Part shown: in pieces, positions 1-8,516 of the stretch
Position numbering within the stretch: the stretch's first letter is position 1
Layout of the letters: each line of letters opens with the position of its first letter
Assembly: GCA_965206615.1 (NCBI GenBank)
Contig: OZ242219.1
Span: 496,001-560,000, forward strand
DNA length: 64,000 bases
Source: VXNE01 sp965206615
Lineage (GTDB): Bacteria > Pseudomonadota > Gammaproteobacteria > Pseudomonadales > Azotimanducaceae
Direction: 5' to 3'
Program-made: the position numbers and the translations under genes
Notes under the pieces: generated by a model
Databases searched by the model: none
What the model saw: only the letters and a program-made list of their open reading frames with translations
Told to the model about the DNA's origin: nothing

Positions 1-528
1 CTGTTTCTCGACGTGCCGAAGGGCGCTTTCGTACTCGTTGGTGATGCGCCGGCTATCGATCAGGGCGTTGAGGGCTTCGCGTCGTTCCGGAAACCAGTCG
101 AGCAGGGCCGCGCGCAGTTCGCGTCGCGCGTGCGGGTCCAGAAACAACCGATGGAGCTCCGAATCGAGAGAGGCGTGTTCGAAGCTCTCGCCGATGGCCG
201 AGTGCGATCTGGGGGCGTCGTGCACCGTGCGGCCGGGCCGGGCGTGCAGATGCCAGAAGCCGTCGCCTTGCAGCCGCAGAAACGGGAGGTAGGCCAGGCC
301 GTGGTCGCCGTCGCGCCGGATAGCGTCGAAGTACGCGGCGAAACTCTCCAGAGTGGCCTCGTAAAGAACCTGGTTGCGGTCCAGGGCCCCACGCTCGGCA
401 AGTTCCAGGACCGCGAGCAGCATGCACGGCTTGTGCGGACTCGCGATGCCCTTCGCGCGCCAGTTGACGTTGAGCCGCCGGAACCGATCGATGTACTCGT
501 CGAGCGTGATCGGAGGGCCTCCCGTCAG
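1..528 (-). CDS. Restriction-endonuclease-like protein, N-terminal part, runs off the left edge
   Basis: About 175 residues can be read on the minus strand, continuing past position 1. The readable part has the run NVNWRAKG..SPHKPCMLL, followed by a mixed alpha/beta region (FLRLQGDGFWHL and RSHSAIGESFEHASL). This matches the N-terminal domain of predicted HNH restriction endonucleases, the region that in ScoMcrA-type enzymes forms a sulfur-binding domain for phosphorothioated DNA. The HNH domain itself would lie outside the window. The start is uncertain: there is no ATG or GTG in this frame before the middle of the domain, and a CTG at 526-528 overlapping the stop of the alcohol dehydrogenase gene is the only obvious candidate. 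The family call is from pattern memory, and the phosphorothioate role is inference. Confidence 0.55.
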   Translation of the reverse strand, partial: MTGGPPITLDEYIDRFRRLNVNWRAKGIASPHKPCMLLAVLELAERGALDRNQVLYEATLESFAAYFDAIRRDGDHGLAYLPFLRLQGDGFWHLHARPGRTVHDAPRSHSAIGESFEHASLDSELHRLFLDPHARRELRAALLDWFPERREALNALIDSRRITNEYESALRHVEKQ

Positions 529-1622
529 TTGTCGAACTCCAGGATCGCGCGCCCCGCGATGCGGCCGGCCCGCAGCGCCTCGGTCGCCTCGTTGATGTCG
601 TCGATGGCATAGCGCTCCGTGACCAGGGACTCGAGGTCCAGGTCGCCGTTGGCGTGCCAGTCGAGGAACATCGGGAAGTCCCGGTCGGGCGAGCAGGAAC
701 CCCCGATGCTGCCGCGGAACTGCTTCTCCTGGGTGACCATCTGGATCGCCTTCAGCTCCACGGGCTCGCTCGGAATGCCGACGAGCACCGCGGTGCCGCC
801 CTGGCAGACGCCGAAGTGGCCGGGTCGACAGGCCGGCACGAGTTGCTCCATCGTCGTCTTGAGCCCGATGCAGTCAAAGGCGTAGTCGACGCCGGTGACC
901 GGCCGGCGCGTGATGGCGGTCTGGTCCGGTCGGCCGGTGATCGCATGGATCGCCTCGATCGGGTCCACGTCCGCCGCGTTGACACCGTGCGTGGCCCCGA
1001 ACCGTTTGGCGAACGCGAGTTTCTCCTCGTCGAGATCCACGGCGATGATCGGGTCGGCGCCGCGCATGCGCGCCCCGACCACGGCCGAGAGGCCGACGCC
1101 TCCGACCCCGAAGACCGCCACGCTCTCTCCCGCTTGCACGTCGGCGGTGTTCAGGACGGCGCCGGCGCCGGTCATGATCGCGCAGCCGATGATGGCGGTG
1201 ACGTCCCGGGCGATCCCCGCATCGGCCTTCACCACGAACTGCTGGTCCGCGATCGTGTGATCCGCCCAGGTGAAGACGTTGGGTGCGTGCGCAGTGCCGC
1301 CGGCGACTTCGAGCGTCGCGGCGAGGGGGGGTGCGTCCGCGTGCGCGGCATCGCGCGGCACCCAGGTCAGCAGGACGGTGTCGCCTTCCTCGACATGCGT
1401 GACGGCGCTGCCCTTCGCGATGACGATGCCGGTCGATTCGTGACCGAGGATCAGCGGGGTCTCGCGCGGGCGGCCGATCTGGTGGAGTTGCGAGTGACAG
1501 ACACCGGAAGCGAACTGGCTGACCACCACCTGCGTGGGGCCGGGGTCGGGAAGCCGCACCTCCTGTACTTCGAGCGGGCCGGGATGTTTCGGGACGACGA
1601 CTACGCGAGCGGGTGTGGTCAT
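525..1622 (-). CDS. Zinc-type medium-chain alcohol dehydrogenase
   Basis: A 365-residue medium-chain dehydrogenase/reductase that probably oxidises or reduces an alcohol/aldehyde with NAD(H). Catalytic zinc ligands are visible as C42 (GVCHSQ), H61-E62 (LGHES) and C147 (IGCAIMTG). The Rossmann motif GVGGVG is at about 172-177, followed by an Asp at about 196 (AVDLDEE) that favours NAD over NADP. The lobe at about 88-112, which normally holds four cysteines for a structural zinc, has none here. It resembles the class III-like/NDMA-type alcohol dehydrogenases of proteobacteria and actinobacteria, but the substrate cannot be read from the sequence. Its stop overlaps the start region of the endonuclease-like gene, and the HMG-CoA reductase fusion gene lies 37 bp upstream on the same strand. 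Confidence 0.85.
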   Translation of the reverse strand: MTTPARVVVVPKHPGPLEVQEVRLPDPGPTQVVVSQFASGVCHSQLHQIGRPRETPLILGHESTGIVIAKGSAVTHVEEGDTVLLTWVPRDAAHADAPPLAATLEVAGGTAHAPNVFTWADHTIADQQFVVKADAGIARDVTAIIGCAIMTGAGAVLNTADVQAGESVAVFGVGGVGLSAVVGARMRGADPIIAVDLDEEKLAFAKRFGATHGVNAADVDPIEAIHAITGRPDQTAITRRPVTGVDYAFDCIGLKTTMEQLVPACRPGHFGVCQGGTAVLVGIPSEPVELKAIQMVTQEKQFRGSIGGSCSPDRDFPMFLDWHANGDLDLESLVTERYAIDDINEATEALRAGRIAGRAILEFDN

Positions 1623-1659
1623 ACGGTTTCTCCTGGAATGGCGGGCGTGCCCGCGCGAA

Positions 1660-3918
1660 TCACTCGATCTCGAACGACAGGGTCTCGAAGCCGGCCGCCC
1701 GGATCGCCGCGCTCACACGCTCGGACGTTCCCGGGCACAGGGCGATGATCGACCCTCCGCCACCGCCGCCGGTGAGCTTTGCGCCGACTGCTCCGTTCGT
1801 GCGCGCGACATGGATCATCTCTTCGAGTTCCGGCGTCGACACCTGCAACGCGTTCAGATAGCCGTGGCAGAGATTCATCAATTCGCCGAGATCCTCCAAC
1901 GCGCCGTCGCGTACGGCATCCGCGCCGGCGGCGGTCAGGGACTCGATGTGGTCGAAGATGGCCTCGTAGCGGAGGGGGTGGCGCTCCCACGCGGCGCGCA
2001 CGCGGGCGACGGTCGTCGCGGTCAGGCTCTCCCTGCCGGAGATGCCGACGACGATAGGCAGTGGGCGTGATGCGGAAAGGCGGTGAAACTCGGGCGTTTC
2101 GCGGTTGCGATAGACCAGTGCGGTGCCGTAGGTGGCAATCGTGTTGTCCACGCCCGACGCGGTGCCATGCGCCGCCTTTTCGCACTCGAAAGCGTAGGAA
2201 TTGATCGCCTCGCTCGGCAGTCCGAGGGCGTAGTGCGTGTCGAGGGCGCGTACCACCGCCACCGCGAGCGCCGAGGAACCGCCGAGTCCCATCGCGCGGG
2301 GCACGTGCGGAAACACTTCGATCGTCATGCCCCGCTCGGCAAGATGGAGGCGTTCGAGGAGCATCGCGAGGATGCCGGGAACGCCCTGCGGGTGCTCGTT
2401 CACCGGTGGTACGCGCTGCTCGATGCCCCAGCGGGGAATCAGGAGTTGCACACCGTCGCGGGCATCCATGACCCGGGCTTCGACGGCCAGCGGAATGGGC
2501 GCGGCCAACGCCGAGCGTCCGTAGACCACGGCATGCTCGCCGAGCAGGATCACCTTGCCGCACGCACTGCTGCGCGGCTCGCTGTCCGGGGCCGCGATGG
2601 GCGCGGCGTGCTGCTGGACGCGGCGGGCTATCTCCCGCGCCTTCCACACCTTGATCTCGCCGGACTCGATGAGCGCCTCGACCACGGTGTCGAAGACGTC
2701 CTCCGGCACCTGCGCCGCCGATGCGACGCTGCGGGCATGCAGCGTCATGTGGTTCTGCTGAATGCCGGCCGTGGACAGGGCCCGCAACGCCGCGTAGTTC
2801 TGCGCGAGCCCCACCGCGCCCATGACGGACGCCAGTTCGGTGGCGCCGGGCGAGCCGAGCAGGCGGTGATTGATGCGCACCGTCGGATTGGTCTCCAGGG
2901 AGCCGCCCACGGTGCCGACCTTCATCGGCATGTCGAGCTCGCCGACGAGGTCGCCTTCGCCGCCGCGGTACCAGCGTGTGAGCCCGCGATAGCGGCCGTC
3001 GCGGGCCGCATAGGCGTGTGCTGCCGCTTCGATGGCGCGAAAGTCGTTGCCGGTGGCAAGGGCGACGGCATCGACGCCGTTCATGATGCCCTTGTTGTGC
3101 GTTGCGGCGCGATAGGGGTCGACCAGCGCCAGGTCGTTCGCGAGGATGATGCCATCCCGCACCGCCTCGCCGTCATAGTCCCTGAGCTGCAGGTTCTGCG
3201 CGGGAATGCGCACGCTCGCGCGCACCAGCGCGCGGTCCGTGAGATTGGAAAGGATGCGCAGGAAGACCTTGCCGCCGGTGATGGATTCGACCAGCGTCGC
3301 GATCCCTTCGCACATGCCGTTGACGAGGTTCGCGCCCATGGCGTCGCGCGTGTCCACCAGGATGTGCAGCACGGTCATGTCGCGGCCGTCTTCCGGCGCC
3401 TTGTACCGGAAGGCTTCGATGTCCCGGGCGCCGCCGCCGCGCGCGACCATTTTCGGGTGCAGACTGTTGGCGAGGTTCAGGATGTCCTGCTTGTGCATCA
3501 GGAGCGCCTCGACGGCGTGTTCCGGGTCTCCGGCGTCCACCACCTGCACCTGCCCGATGAGAATGGGATCCGTGGCCGTGACTTCGAACCCCCCCGACAG
3601 CCGCGCGGTGCGCGCCGCGCCGGACAATCCGGCCACGATGGAAGGTTCCTCGACGCACAGGGGTACTACGTAGTCCCGGTCGTTGATCAGAAAGTTCAGT
3701 CCGAGGCCCAGCGGCAGCCCCATCACGCCGACCACGTTTTCGATCATCCTGTCGGCGATGTGCAGCTTCAGAGTGTGCTCGCCGGATTCGAGCAGGCGCA
3801 GGTCGTCAGCTGTCAGCAGGCCGCGCTCGCGCAACGCCCGGATGCGCTCCTCGATGGGCATCTTGAAGAAATTGGGTATGCGCGAACTGTTTTTCGCGAC
3901 TGCCGATTGCGTTGCCAT
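1660..3918 (-). CDS. Fused HMG-CoA reductase (class II) / mevalonate kinase
   Basis: One 752-residue reading frame holds two enzymes of the mevalonate pathway. Residues 1 to about 435 are a class II hydroxymethylglutaryl-CoA reductase: ENVVGVMGLPLGLGLNF near 60-76, the catalytic Glu in VEEPS (about 90), Lys 276 in THNKGIMNG, Asp 292 in GNDFRAIEA and the His pair in NHMTLHAR (390-394). Residues about 452 to 752 are a GHMP-family mevalonate kinase: GKVILLGEHAVVYG (454-467), the phosphate loop GLGGSSALA (544-552), the catalytic Asp in SGVDN (591) and a C-terminal glycine-rich loop GGGGGGS. The linker is about 15 residues and rich in Ala, Pro and Ser. The product would convert HMG-CoA to mevalonate and then to 5-phosphomevalonate in the cytosol. 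ATG at 3918 follows AGGGTGG. The remaining steps are encoded at 9831-11770. HMG-CoA synthase is not in the window. Confidence 0.93.
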   Translation of the reverse strand: MATQSAVAKNSSRIPNFFKMPIEERIRALRERGLLTADDLRLLESGEHTLKLHIADRMIENVVGVMGLPLGLGLNFLINDRDYVVPLCVEEPSIVAGLSGAARTARLSGGFEVTATDPILIGQVQVVDAGDPEHAVEALLMHKQDILNLANSLHPKMVARGGGARDIEAFRYKAPEDGRDMTVLHILVDTRDAMGANLVNGMCEGIATLVESITGGKVFLRILSNLTDRALVRASVRIPAQNLQLRDYDGEAVRDGIILANDLALVDPYRAATHNKGIMNGVDAVALATGNDFRAIEAAAHAYAARDGRYRGLTRWYRGGEGDLVGELDMPMKVGTVGGSLETNPTVRINHRLLGSPGATELASVMGAVGLAQNYAALRALSTAGIQQNHMTLHARSVASAAQVPEDVFDTVVEALIESGEIKVWKAREIARRVQQHAAPIAAPDSEPRSSACGKVILLGEHAVVYGRSALAAPIPLAVEARVMDARDGVQLLIPRWGIEQRVPPVNEHPQGVPGILAMLLERLHLAERGMTIEVFPHVPRAMGLGGSSALAVAVVRALDTHYALGLPSEAINSYAFECEKAAHGTASGVDNTIATYGTALVYRNRETPEFHRLSASRPLPIVVGISGRESLTATTVARVRAAWERHPLRYEAIFDHIESLTAAGADAVRDGALEDLGELMNLCHGYLNALQVSTPELEEMIHVARTNGAVGAKLTGGGGGGSIIALCPGTSERVSAAIRAAGFETLSFEIE

Positions 3919-3992
3919 GCGTTGCCACCCTGATCACAGCGGCCCCGGTCCGCGTGCGCGCGGGTGCGGGTGCGCCTGTGGGTTGTGCGTGG

Positions 3993-4021
3993 GTTATAGA
4001 GTAGGCCGCGACACCGAGCAA
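3993..4021 (-). promoter_or_regulatory. Sigma-70-type promoter of the HMG-CoA reductase/mevalonate kinase gene
   Basis: On the minus strand there is TTGCTC (4021-4016), a 17-bp spacer and TATAAC (3998-3993). Both hexamers are close to consensus at optimal spacing, about 75 bp upstream of the ATG at 3918. It stands out against the surrounding G+C-rich DNA. Confidence 0.6.
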
Positions 4022-4065
4022 GTGGCTCCGGGTGCAATTCTTGCGCAGACGCCGCCGGACCGCGC

Positions 4066-4563
4066 TCAGGCGGAACGGTCGGCCGGATAGCGCGACGCCA
4101 ATGCTCCGATGGTGTCGAAGAACTCCGCTTCTATCTCCTCGAGGATCTCCGCGACGGGCCGGACAGCGTCGAGGCGTCCGCAGACCTGTCCCGTCAAGGC
4201 GATGCTCGCTTCCATGTCGCCCCCGAAATAAAGCTCCTTGGCGGTGCCGAACTCGCTCATGGCGTTCGTCACATGGTCCTTCTCGAGACGCGTCGTCTTG
4301 TCGGTGCGCAGCGCCCGCAGCGCTGGCGAGTTGAAACGGTTCAGGAACACGGTGTCCGTCTCCCGTGCGGCAACGATGGCTGCCTTCCAGTTGCCGTGCA
4401 CCGGCGACTCGCTGGCCGAGACCATGCGCGTGCCCAGCTGGATGCCCTCGGCGCCGAGCGCGAAGGCGGCGGCCATCGAGGCTCCGTCCACGAACCCGCC
4501 GGCGGCGACGATGGGCACGTCCACGTGGGACCGTACCAGGGGCAGCAGCGCTACCGCCCGGTG
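4066..4563 (-). pseudogene. Nitronate monooxygenase, C-terminal remnant
   Basis: About 160 residues remain of an FMN-dependent nitronate monooxygenase (2-nitropropane dioxygenase family, normally about 320-360 residues). The surviving part contains the FMN phosphate-binding strand VPIVAAGGF and the characteristic GAEGIQLGTRMVSASES segment, then the C-terminal helices to the stop at 4066. The N-terminal half of the TIM barrel is missing. The reading frame runs directly into the 3' end of the enoyl-CoA hydratase gene upstream, and no start codon or ribosome binding site precedes it. A deletion between the two genes is the simplest explanation. A catalytically active product is very unlikely. 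Confidence 0.75.
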
Positions 4564-5372
4564 AACTGGGGCTTGCGGCGCTCGACGAACGCCCGCACGC
4601 CTTCCTCGAAGTCCTCGCTCGCGAACATGGCGTTGAGGTGCACCATGAGATGGTCGACGGCGGTGTCGTAGGACTCCTCGAGGCCCATGCGCATCATGCG
4701 CTTGGTGGTCTGGACGGCCATCGGGGCGTTGTCCGCAATCTCCTCCGCCCACTGGAGCGCCGTCGGCATCAGTTCGTCGTCGGGCACCACGGTGTTGACG
4801 AGGCCGATCTCGAGGGCTTCCTCGGCGCCGACCGTACGGGCGCGGTAGTAGAGTTCCGCGGCCTTCGCCCAGCCGATGAGTCGCGGCAGCAGCCACGTCC
4901 CGCCGCTCTCCGGGACGACGTTGCGCTTGGCCGTCACCGCCGCCAGCTTCGCCCGGGTTGCGGCGATGCGAATGTCGGCCAGCAGGGTGATGTCCATGCC
5001 GTAGCCGGCCGCCGCGCCGTTGATGGCGCAGACAACGGGCGTGTCGATGTTCCACATCACGTTGATGGGCGCGTCACGCAGGTCGAACAGCTGGCGCGGC
5101 CGGTTCTGCCCGCGGGCTGATTCCTGGCTGCCGATGCCGCCCTCGTTGACGGCCACGAGATCGAGGCCCGAGCAGAACCCTCGTCCGGCGCCGGTGAGGA
5201 CGATGCAGCGGATGTCGGGATCCTTGTTGGCTTCGACCAGCTTCGCCGACAACTCGTTGAGCATGTCACGGCTGATGGCGTTCAGACGCTCGGGGCGGTT
5301 GAGCGTCAGGATGAGGATGCGATCCCGCTGCTCGACGAGCAGTTCGTCGGTGGCTGAAGCGCTGATCGTCAT
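4551..5372 (-). CDS. Enoyl-CoA hydratase/isomerase family protein
   Basis: A 273-residue crotonase-fold protein acting on acyl-CoA thioesters. Visible signatures are RPERLNAIS near residue 25, the oxyanion-hole segment GAGRGFCSGLDL, and INGAAAGYGMDITLLADIRIA with the second glycine pair. The position of one catalytic Glu is occupied in VVPESGGTWLLPRLIG. The frame is open further upstream, but ATG at 5372 is chosen because GGAG sits 6 bases before it and the upstream residues look like non-coding translation. The 3' end overlaps the start of the nitronate monooxygenase remnant. Substrate specificity (hydratase, isomerase or hydrolase) cannot be decided. Confidence 0.88.
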   Translation of the reverse strand: MTISASATDELLVEQRDRILILTLNRPERLNAISRDMLNELSAKLVEANKDPDIRCIVLTGAGRGFCSGLDLVAVNEGGIGSQESARGQNRPRQLFDLRDAPINVMWNIDTPVVCAINGAAAGYGMDITLLADIRIAATRAKLAAVTAKRNVVPESGGTWLLPRLIGWAKAAELYYRARTVGAEEALEIGLVNTVVPDDELMPTALQWAEEIADNAPMAVQTTKRMMRMGLEESYDTAVDHLMVHLNAMFASEDFEEGVRAFVERRKPQFTGR

Positions 5373-5493
5373 GGCGGTCTCCGTGGGCCGGTTCGGCGAA
5401 ACGCGCAAGTATGTCGCGCTCCGGCGGGTGGCGGCAAGGTCGGCCGGGCGCACATGTTGACCCGCCGACAAGCGGCCTGGTGAGAAATGCGGG

Positions 5494-6288
5494 CTAGCGT
5501 GACGCGGCGGTGTCGGGCGTATCCGGGACCGGGGTCAACCCCATCGCCCGAGCCGCGCGGGCATTGCTGATATAGATGATGGCCGGCGCGACCTTCTCCC
5601 AGTTCGTCGAGGTCGCCTTCCAGAATGCGTAGGCGCTCGCCCCGAGCCAGCCGACGGGCCCGATCATGAACGCGATGGAACTGCTCACGCCCGTGAAAGC
5701 AGCGAACGGGAGGGTGATGCCGACGGCGTGGGTGACGAATCCCAGGGCGGTGGTGGATGCCGCGTAGAGGCTGAATCCGGCGGCGTTGGCGAGTCCGAGC
5801 GCCGTTGCTGCCCGGGCCGGCCCCGCGAGTCGCCGGTCGTCGCCCGCGCCGTGCTCGAGCGCGGTTTCCAGGCCGGCCTGTTCGTCGAAGAAGGCCTTCC
5901 GCTGGGCGGCGGTCATGTTGTTGAGGGCCCGCACGATGATGGCCTGGCTGATGTACAGCTCGTTCACCGTGACATCGACCTGCGCGTCGTACACCTTGAG
6001 ATGGCGAGCAAGCCCCGTTACGAGGTCTTCCCAGGCGGGAACGGGATAGCGGTCGTCCATCGACGTGCCTCCCTCGTCGTTCCCGCCGATCGCCGACCTC
6101 AGGACGCCGACCTGCCGTACCGCCTTGTCCGTGAGCCTCGCGCGGGTCTTCGACCAGTACAGCCAGCGAAACGCCTCGCAGAGGTCGTCTGCGGCGCTGC
6201 CTTCGTCCAACTCGAGGATGGCGGCGAGGTTGGCCCGCTCGCGATCGGAGAAAGCGGCGATGACCGAGTGCAGCGGCGTGTAGCTCAC
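5494..6288 (-). CDS. YaaW-family (UPF0174-like) membrane-associated protein
   Basis: A 264-residue protein. The N-terminal part (DDLCEAFRWLYWSKTRARLT, about 35-55) and the C-terminal hydrophobic, glycine-rich segment (about 155-235, with FMIGPVGWLG) resemble the UPF0174/YaaW family, whose function is poorly known. I place the start at GTG 6288, which overlaps the stop of the preceding gene (GTGA), so translation is probably coupled. It is the last gene of a three-gene minus-strand cluster (6976 to 5494). Two hydrophobic stretches suggest inner-membrane association. The family assignment is moderate. Confidence 0.65.
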   Translation of the reverse strand: MSYTPLHSVIAAFSDRERANLAAILELDEGSAADDLCEAFRWLYWSKTRARLTDKAVRQVGVLRSAIGGNDEGGTSMDDRYPVPAWEDLVTGLARHLKVYDAQVDVTVNELYISQAIIVRALNNMTAAQRKAFFDEQAGLETALEHGAGDDRRLAGPARAATALGLANAAGFSLYAASTTALGFVTHAVGITLPFAAFTGVSSSIAFMIGPVGWLGASAYAFWKATSTNWEKVAPAIIYISNARAARAMGLTPVPDTPDTAASR

Positions 6289-6722
6289 CGCGCCGGCTTG
6301 CCGCGGATGAGCTGTTCGGTACGGCTCGCGAGCTTGCCCCGCTTGCGCAGGAAATCGAAGCCGTCGCCCTGTCCCGCACCGGATGACGGCGCCGCATCCG
6401 CGGGGGCGGACGATGCTGCGTTCTCCTGCTGGGCGTGCGCCGTTCCCTTGCCCCGGGACGCGCGGACCTCCAGTACGACGACGACGAGCACGGCCGCCGC
6501 GATGACCGCGTTCTTCAGGAGGAAGGCGGTCAGCAGGTATTCCCCTGCGTGCGCGGCCGCGGGCGTGCCGGCCGGCAGCGCCCCCACGTAGTCGAGGTAC
6601 TCGCCATGGATGTAGACGGCGGCGACGATGGCAAGCGCGCACCCCGACAGGCGCTTCCAGCGCTTGCGCAGGAACAGGGCGACGCCGGAGACCAGCGTGA
6701 ACTTCAGGATCTGGTTGAGCAC
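6285..6722 (-). CDS. Small membrane protein of the YaaW cluster
   Basis: A 145-residue protein of unrecognised family with two hydrophobic segments. One is near residues 8-35 (FTLVSGVALFL ... GCALAIVAAVYI), the other near 70-90 (AFLLKNAVIAAAVLVVVVLEV). A low-complexity Ala/Ser/Gly linker and a basic C-terminus follow. The likely start is GTG 6722, whose G is shared with the last base of the upstream TAG stop, and its own stop overlaps the next start. The tight overlaps on both sides argue for one transcript and a shared job with the YaaW-like protein. No catalytic motif is visible. Confidence 0.55.
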   Translation of the reverse strand: MLNQILKFTLVSGVALFLRKRWKRLSGCALAIVAAVYIHGEYLDYVGALPAGTPAAAHAGEYLLTAFLLKNAVIAAAVLVVVVLEVRASRGKGTAHAQQENAASSAPADAAPSSGAGQGDGFDFLRKRGKLASRTEQLIRGKPAR

Positions 6723-6976
6723 TAGCTGAATCCCAGGGCGACCAGTACGGCCGCGAGCGGCATCTGCCACAGGCGCCGCAGGAGCTTCTGTTCCTCCTCC
6801 GCGACGAGCGCCTCGAGGTCGTCCTCGGAAAAGTCCTCGACGCGGCGGTTGGCCAGCGCGATGCGGGACTTCGCGCGCTTGATGGCCTTCTCGCGGATCC
6901 TCCCGCGGGACTCCTCGATGACGCGTTCCTGCGCGCGCCTGCCACGGTCCCTGAGTGCGCCGAGCATGCCTTCCAC
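6722..6976 (-). CDS. Small basic/acidic helical protein with C-terminal membrane segment
   Basis: An 84-residue product that begins with a highly charged, probably coiled-coil helix rich in Arg, Glu and Lys (about residues 5-55). It has an acidic patch EDFSEDDLEALVAEEEQ and ends in a short hydrophobic tail (PLAAVLVALGFS). It is the first gene of the three-gene cluster that ends with the YaaW-like gene, and its stop overlaps the next start by one base. I do not recognise the family. A tail-anchored protein is a reasonable reading of the hydrophobic C-terminus. Confidence 0.55.
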   Translation of the reverse strand: MEGMLGALRDRGRRAQERVIEESRGRIREKAIKRAKSRIALANRRVEDFSEDDLEALVAEEEQKLLRRLWQMPLAAVLVALGFS

Positions 6977-7152
6977 GACCCGTTGGTTTCGGAACAGGGT
7001 AGCTCAAAGCGGAGCCTCGCGCGGCCGTCGCCAGCTACGGGCGGGATGCAGTATGGATTCTGGAAAACCGTCTCGATCGTGGCGGTGGAAGACCCTTCAG
7101 GGGCATGGCCTGCGTTACAGTGTGGCCGCGCACCAGAGTGGAGGAGCGCTCA

Positions 7153-8514
7153 TTGGAAAACTCCGCGTCGGGGCTCAAGGATGAGGCTGGGGCCGAGCGT
7201 TGCGCCGACGTGCGGGAGGGCCAGGGCAAGGATACGCGACCGCCGAATGACGCCATCGAGACGTTGCGGCTGCTGCTGAAGGAGGATTTGGGCTTTCACG
7301 GCACCAACGGCAGATTCGCCACACACGGTTGGCATCCGTTTCCCGCAAAATTCCCCCCGCAGTTGCCACAGTTCTTCATCGAGGGCATGTCGGAGCCGGG
7401 GCAAACAGTACTCGACCCCATGTCGGGCTCGGGGACGACGTTAGTGGAAGCGCAGCGCCTGGGTCGACGAGCGATCGGCTGCGACATCGATCCGCTCGCC
7501 AGACTGATCTCGTCGGCCAAGCTGGATCCCGTAGCCGCCGTTGTAGCCCTGAAGACCGGACTAACGGTTCTGGAGCAAGCCCAGTCTGACTATTGGAATC
7601 GACGTAGCGAACTCGAAGCAGGGCTCGCCAGTCGCTTCGACGAAAAGACCCTGGAGTTCCTGAACTACTGGTTCCCCGTTGAACGCCAACTCGAGTTGCT
7701 GTCTCTAATCAAGCAGATTGAGGAGGTCCCGGACCTCCCCATGCGGCGTTTCCTTGAGGTCGTTTTCTCTTCAACGATCATCGCCAAATCAGGGGGCGTG
7801 TCGCTGGCGCGCGATCTGGCGCACACGAGACCGCACAGGGTTCTCGACAAGGCGCCACAGTCTGCATTCATGGCGTTCGCGAAGCGGCTGAAGGGGAATC
7901 TGGCCCAGGACGATCGGACTTCCGCTGATTTTCCCGCGCAGGTGCTTGCCGCGACTGCCAGCGCCACGGGACTCCCCGATGGGAGCGCGGACCTGATCGT
8001 GACCTCACCCCCATACGCGAACAACGCGATCGACTACATGCGGGCCCACAAGTTCTCGTTGGTGTGGTTCGGCTGGAGGCTCGACGATCTGACGGAACTT
8101 CGGAAGACCTATCTTGGGCACGATGCCAAGGGTGGGCAATCTGCCGCCACGTTGACCGAACGGTGCGAGTCCACTTTGGCGCGATTGGGTAGCCTCGACG
8201 AGAGGAAGGCCAACGTCCTGCGCCGATACTTCTGCGAAATGGCTGGGGTCCTAGGCGAGATGCGTCGTGTGCTCCGAACCGGAGGCGCGGCCGTCGTCGT
8301 CGTCGGGACATCGACGCTCAGGGGTCTGGACGTGGAGACTCACAAGGCGCTCGATTCCATTGCGGAGCATCTGGGCTTTGCATGCGCTGGCATTGGCGTG
8401 CGGCGCCTCGATCGCGACAAGCGGATGATGCCGGCACGCTGGGGTAATGCCAAGCAGAGCCAGATCGAGAACCGCATGCACGAGGAATATGCGATCGGAC
8501 TCGTCAAACCGTAA
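7153..8514 (+). CDS. DNA methyltransferase (N4-cytosine/N6-adenine type), solitary
   Basis: An S-adenosylmethionine-dependent amino-methyltransferase of about 453 residues. The AdoMet-binding motif DPMSGSGTTLVEA is encoded around 7417 and the catalytic motif IV TSPPY around 8003. Ser-Pro-Pro-Tyr is typical of N4-cytosine enzymes. The order (AdoMet motif before catalytic motif) and the early FPAKFPPQLP segment fit the beta-type enzymes. ATG 7105 is in frame, but TTG 7153 is preferred because GAGGAG lies 6 bases before it. No cognate restriction endonuclease is adjacent. The base composition is a little less G+C-biased than in the neighbours, which suggests acquisition. It may be an orphan regulatory methylase or what remains of a restriction-modification pair. 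Confidence 0.85.
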   Translation: MENSASGLKDEAGAERCADVREGQGKDTRPPNDAIETLRLLLKEDLGFHGTNGRFATHGWHPFPAKFPPQLPQFFIEGMSEPGQTVLDPMSGSGTTLVEAQRLGRRAIGCDIDPLARLISSAKLDPVAAVVALKTGLTVLEQAQSDYWNRRSELEAGLASRFDEKTLEFLNYWFPVERQLELLSLIKQIEEVPDLPMRRFLEVVFSSTIIAKSGGVSLARDLAHTRPHRVLDKAPQSAFMAFAKRLKGNLAQDDRTSADFPAQVLAATASATGLPDGSADLIVTSPPYANNAIDYMRAHKFSLVWFGWRLDDLTELRKTYLGHDAKGGQSAATLTERCESTLARLGSLDERKANVLRRYFCEMAGVLGEMRRVLRTGGAAVVVVGTSTLRGLDVETHKALDSIAEHLGFACAGIGVRRLDRDKRMMPARWGNAKQSQIENRMHEEYAIGLVKP

Positions 8515-8516
8515 CC

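Noticed and set aside
2083..3933. A 616-codon open frame on the plus strand opposite the HMG-CoA reductase/mevalonate kinase gene
   Set aside because: It is an antisense shadow produced by high G+C codon bias. The minus-strand frame carries all the conserved motifs.
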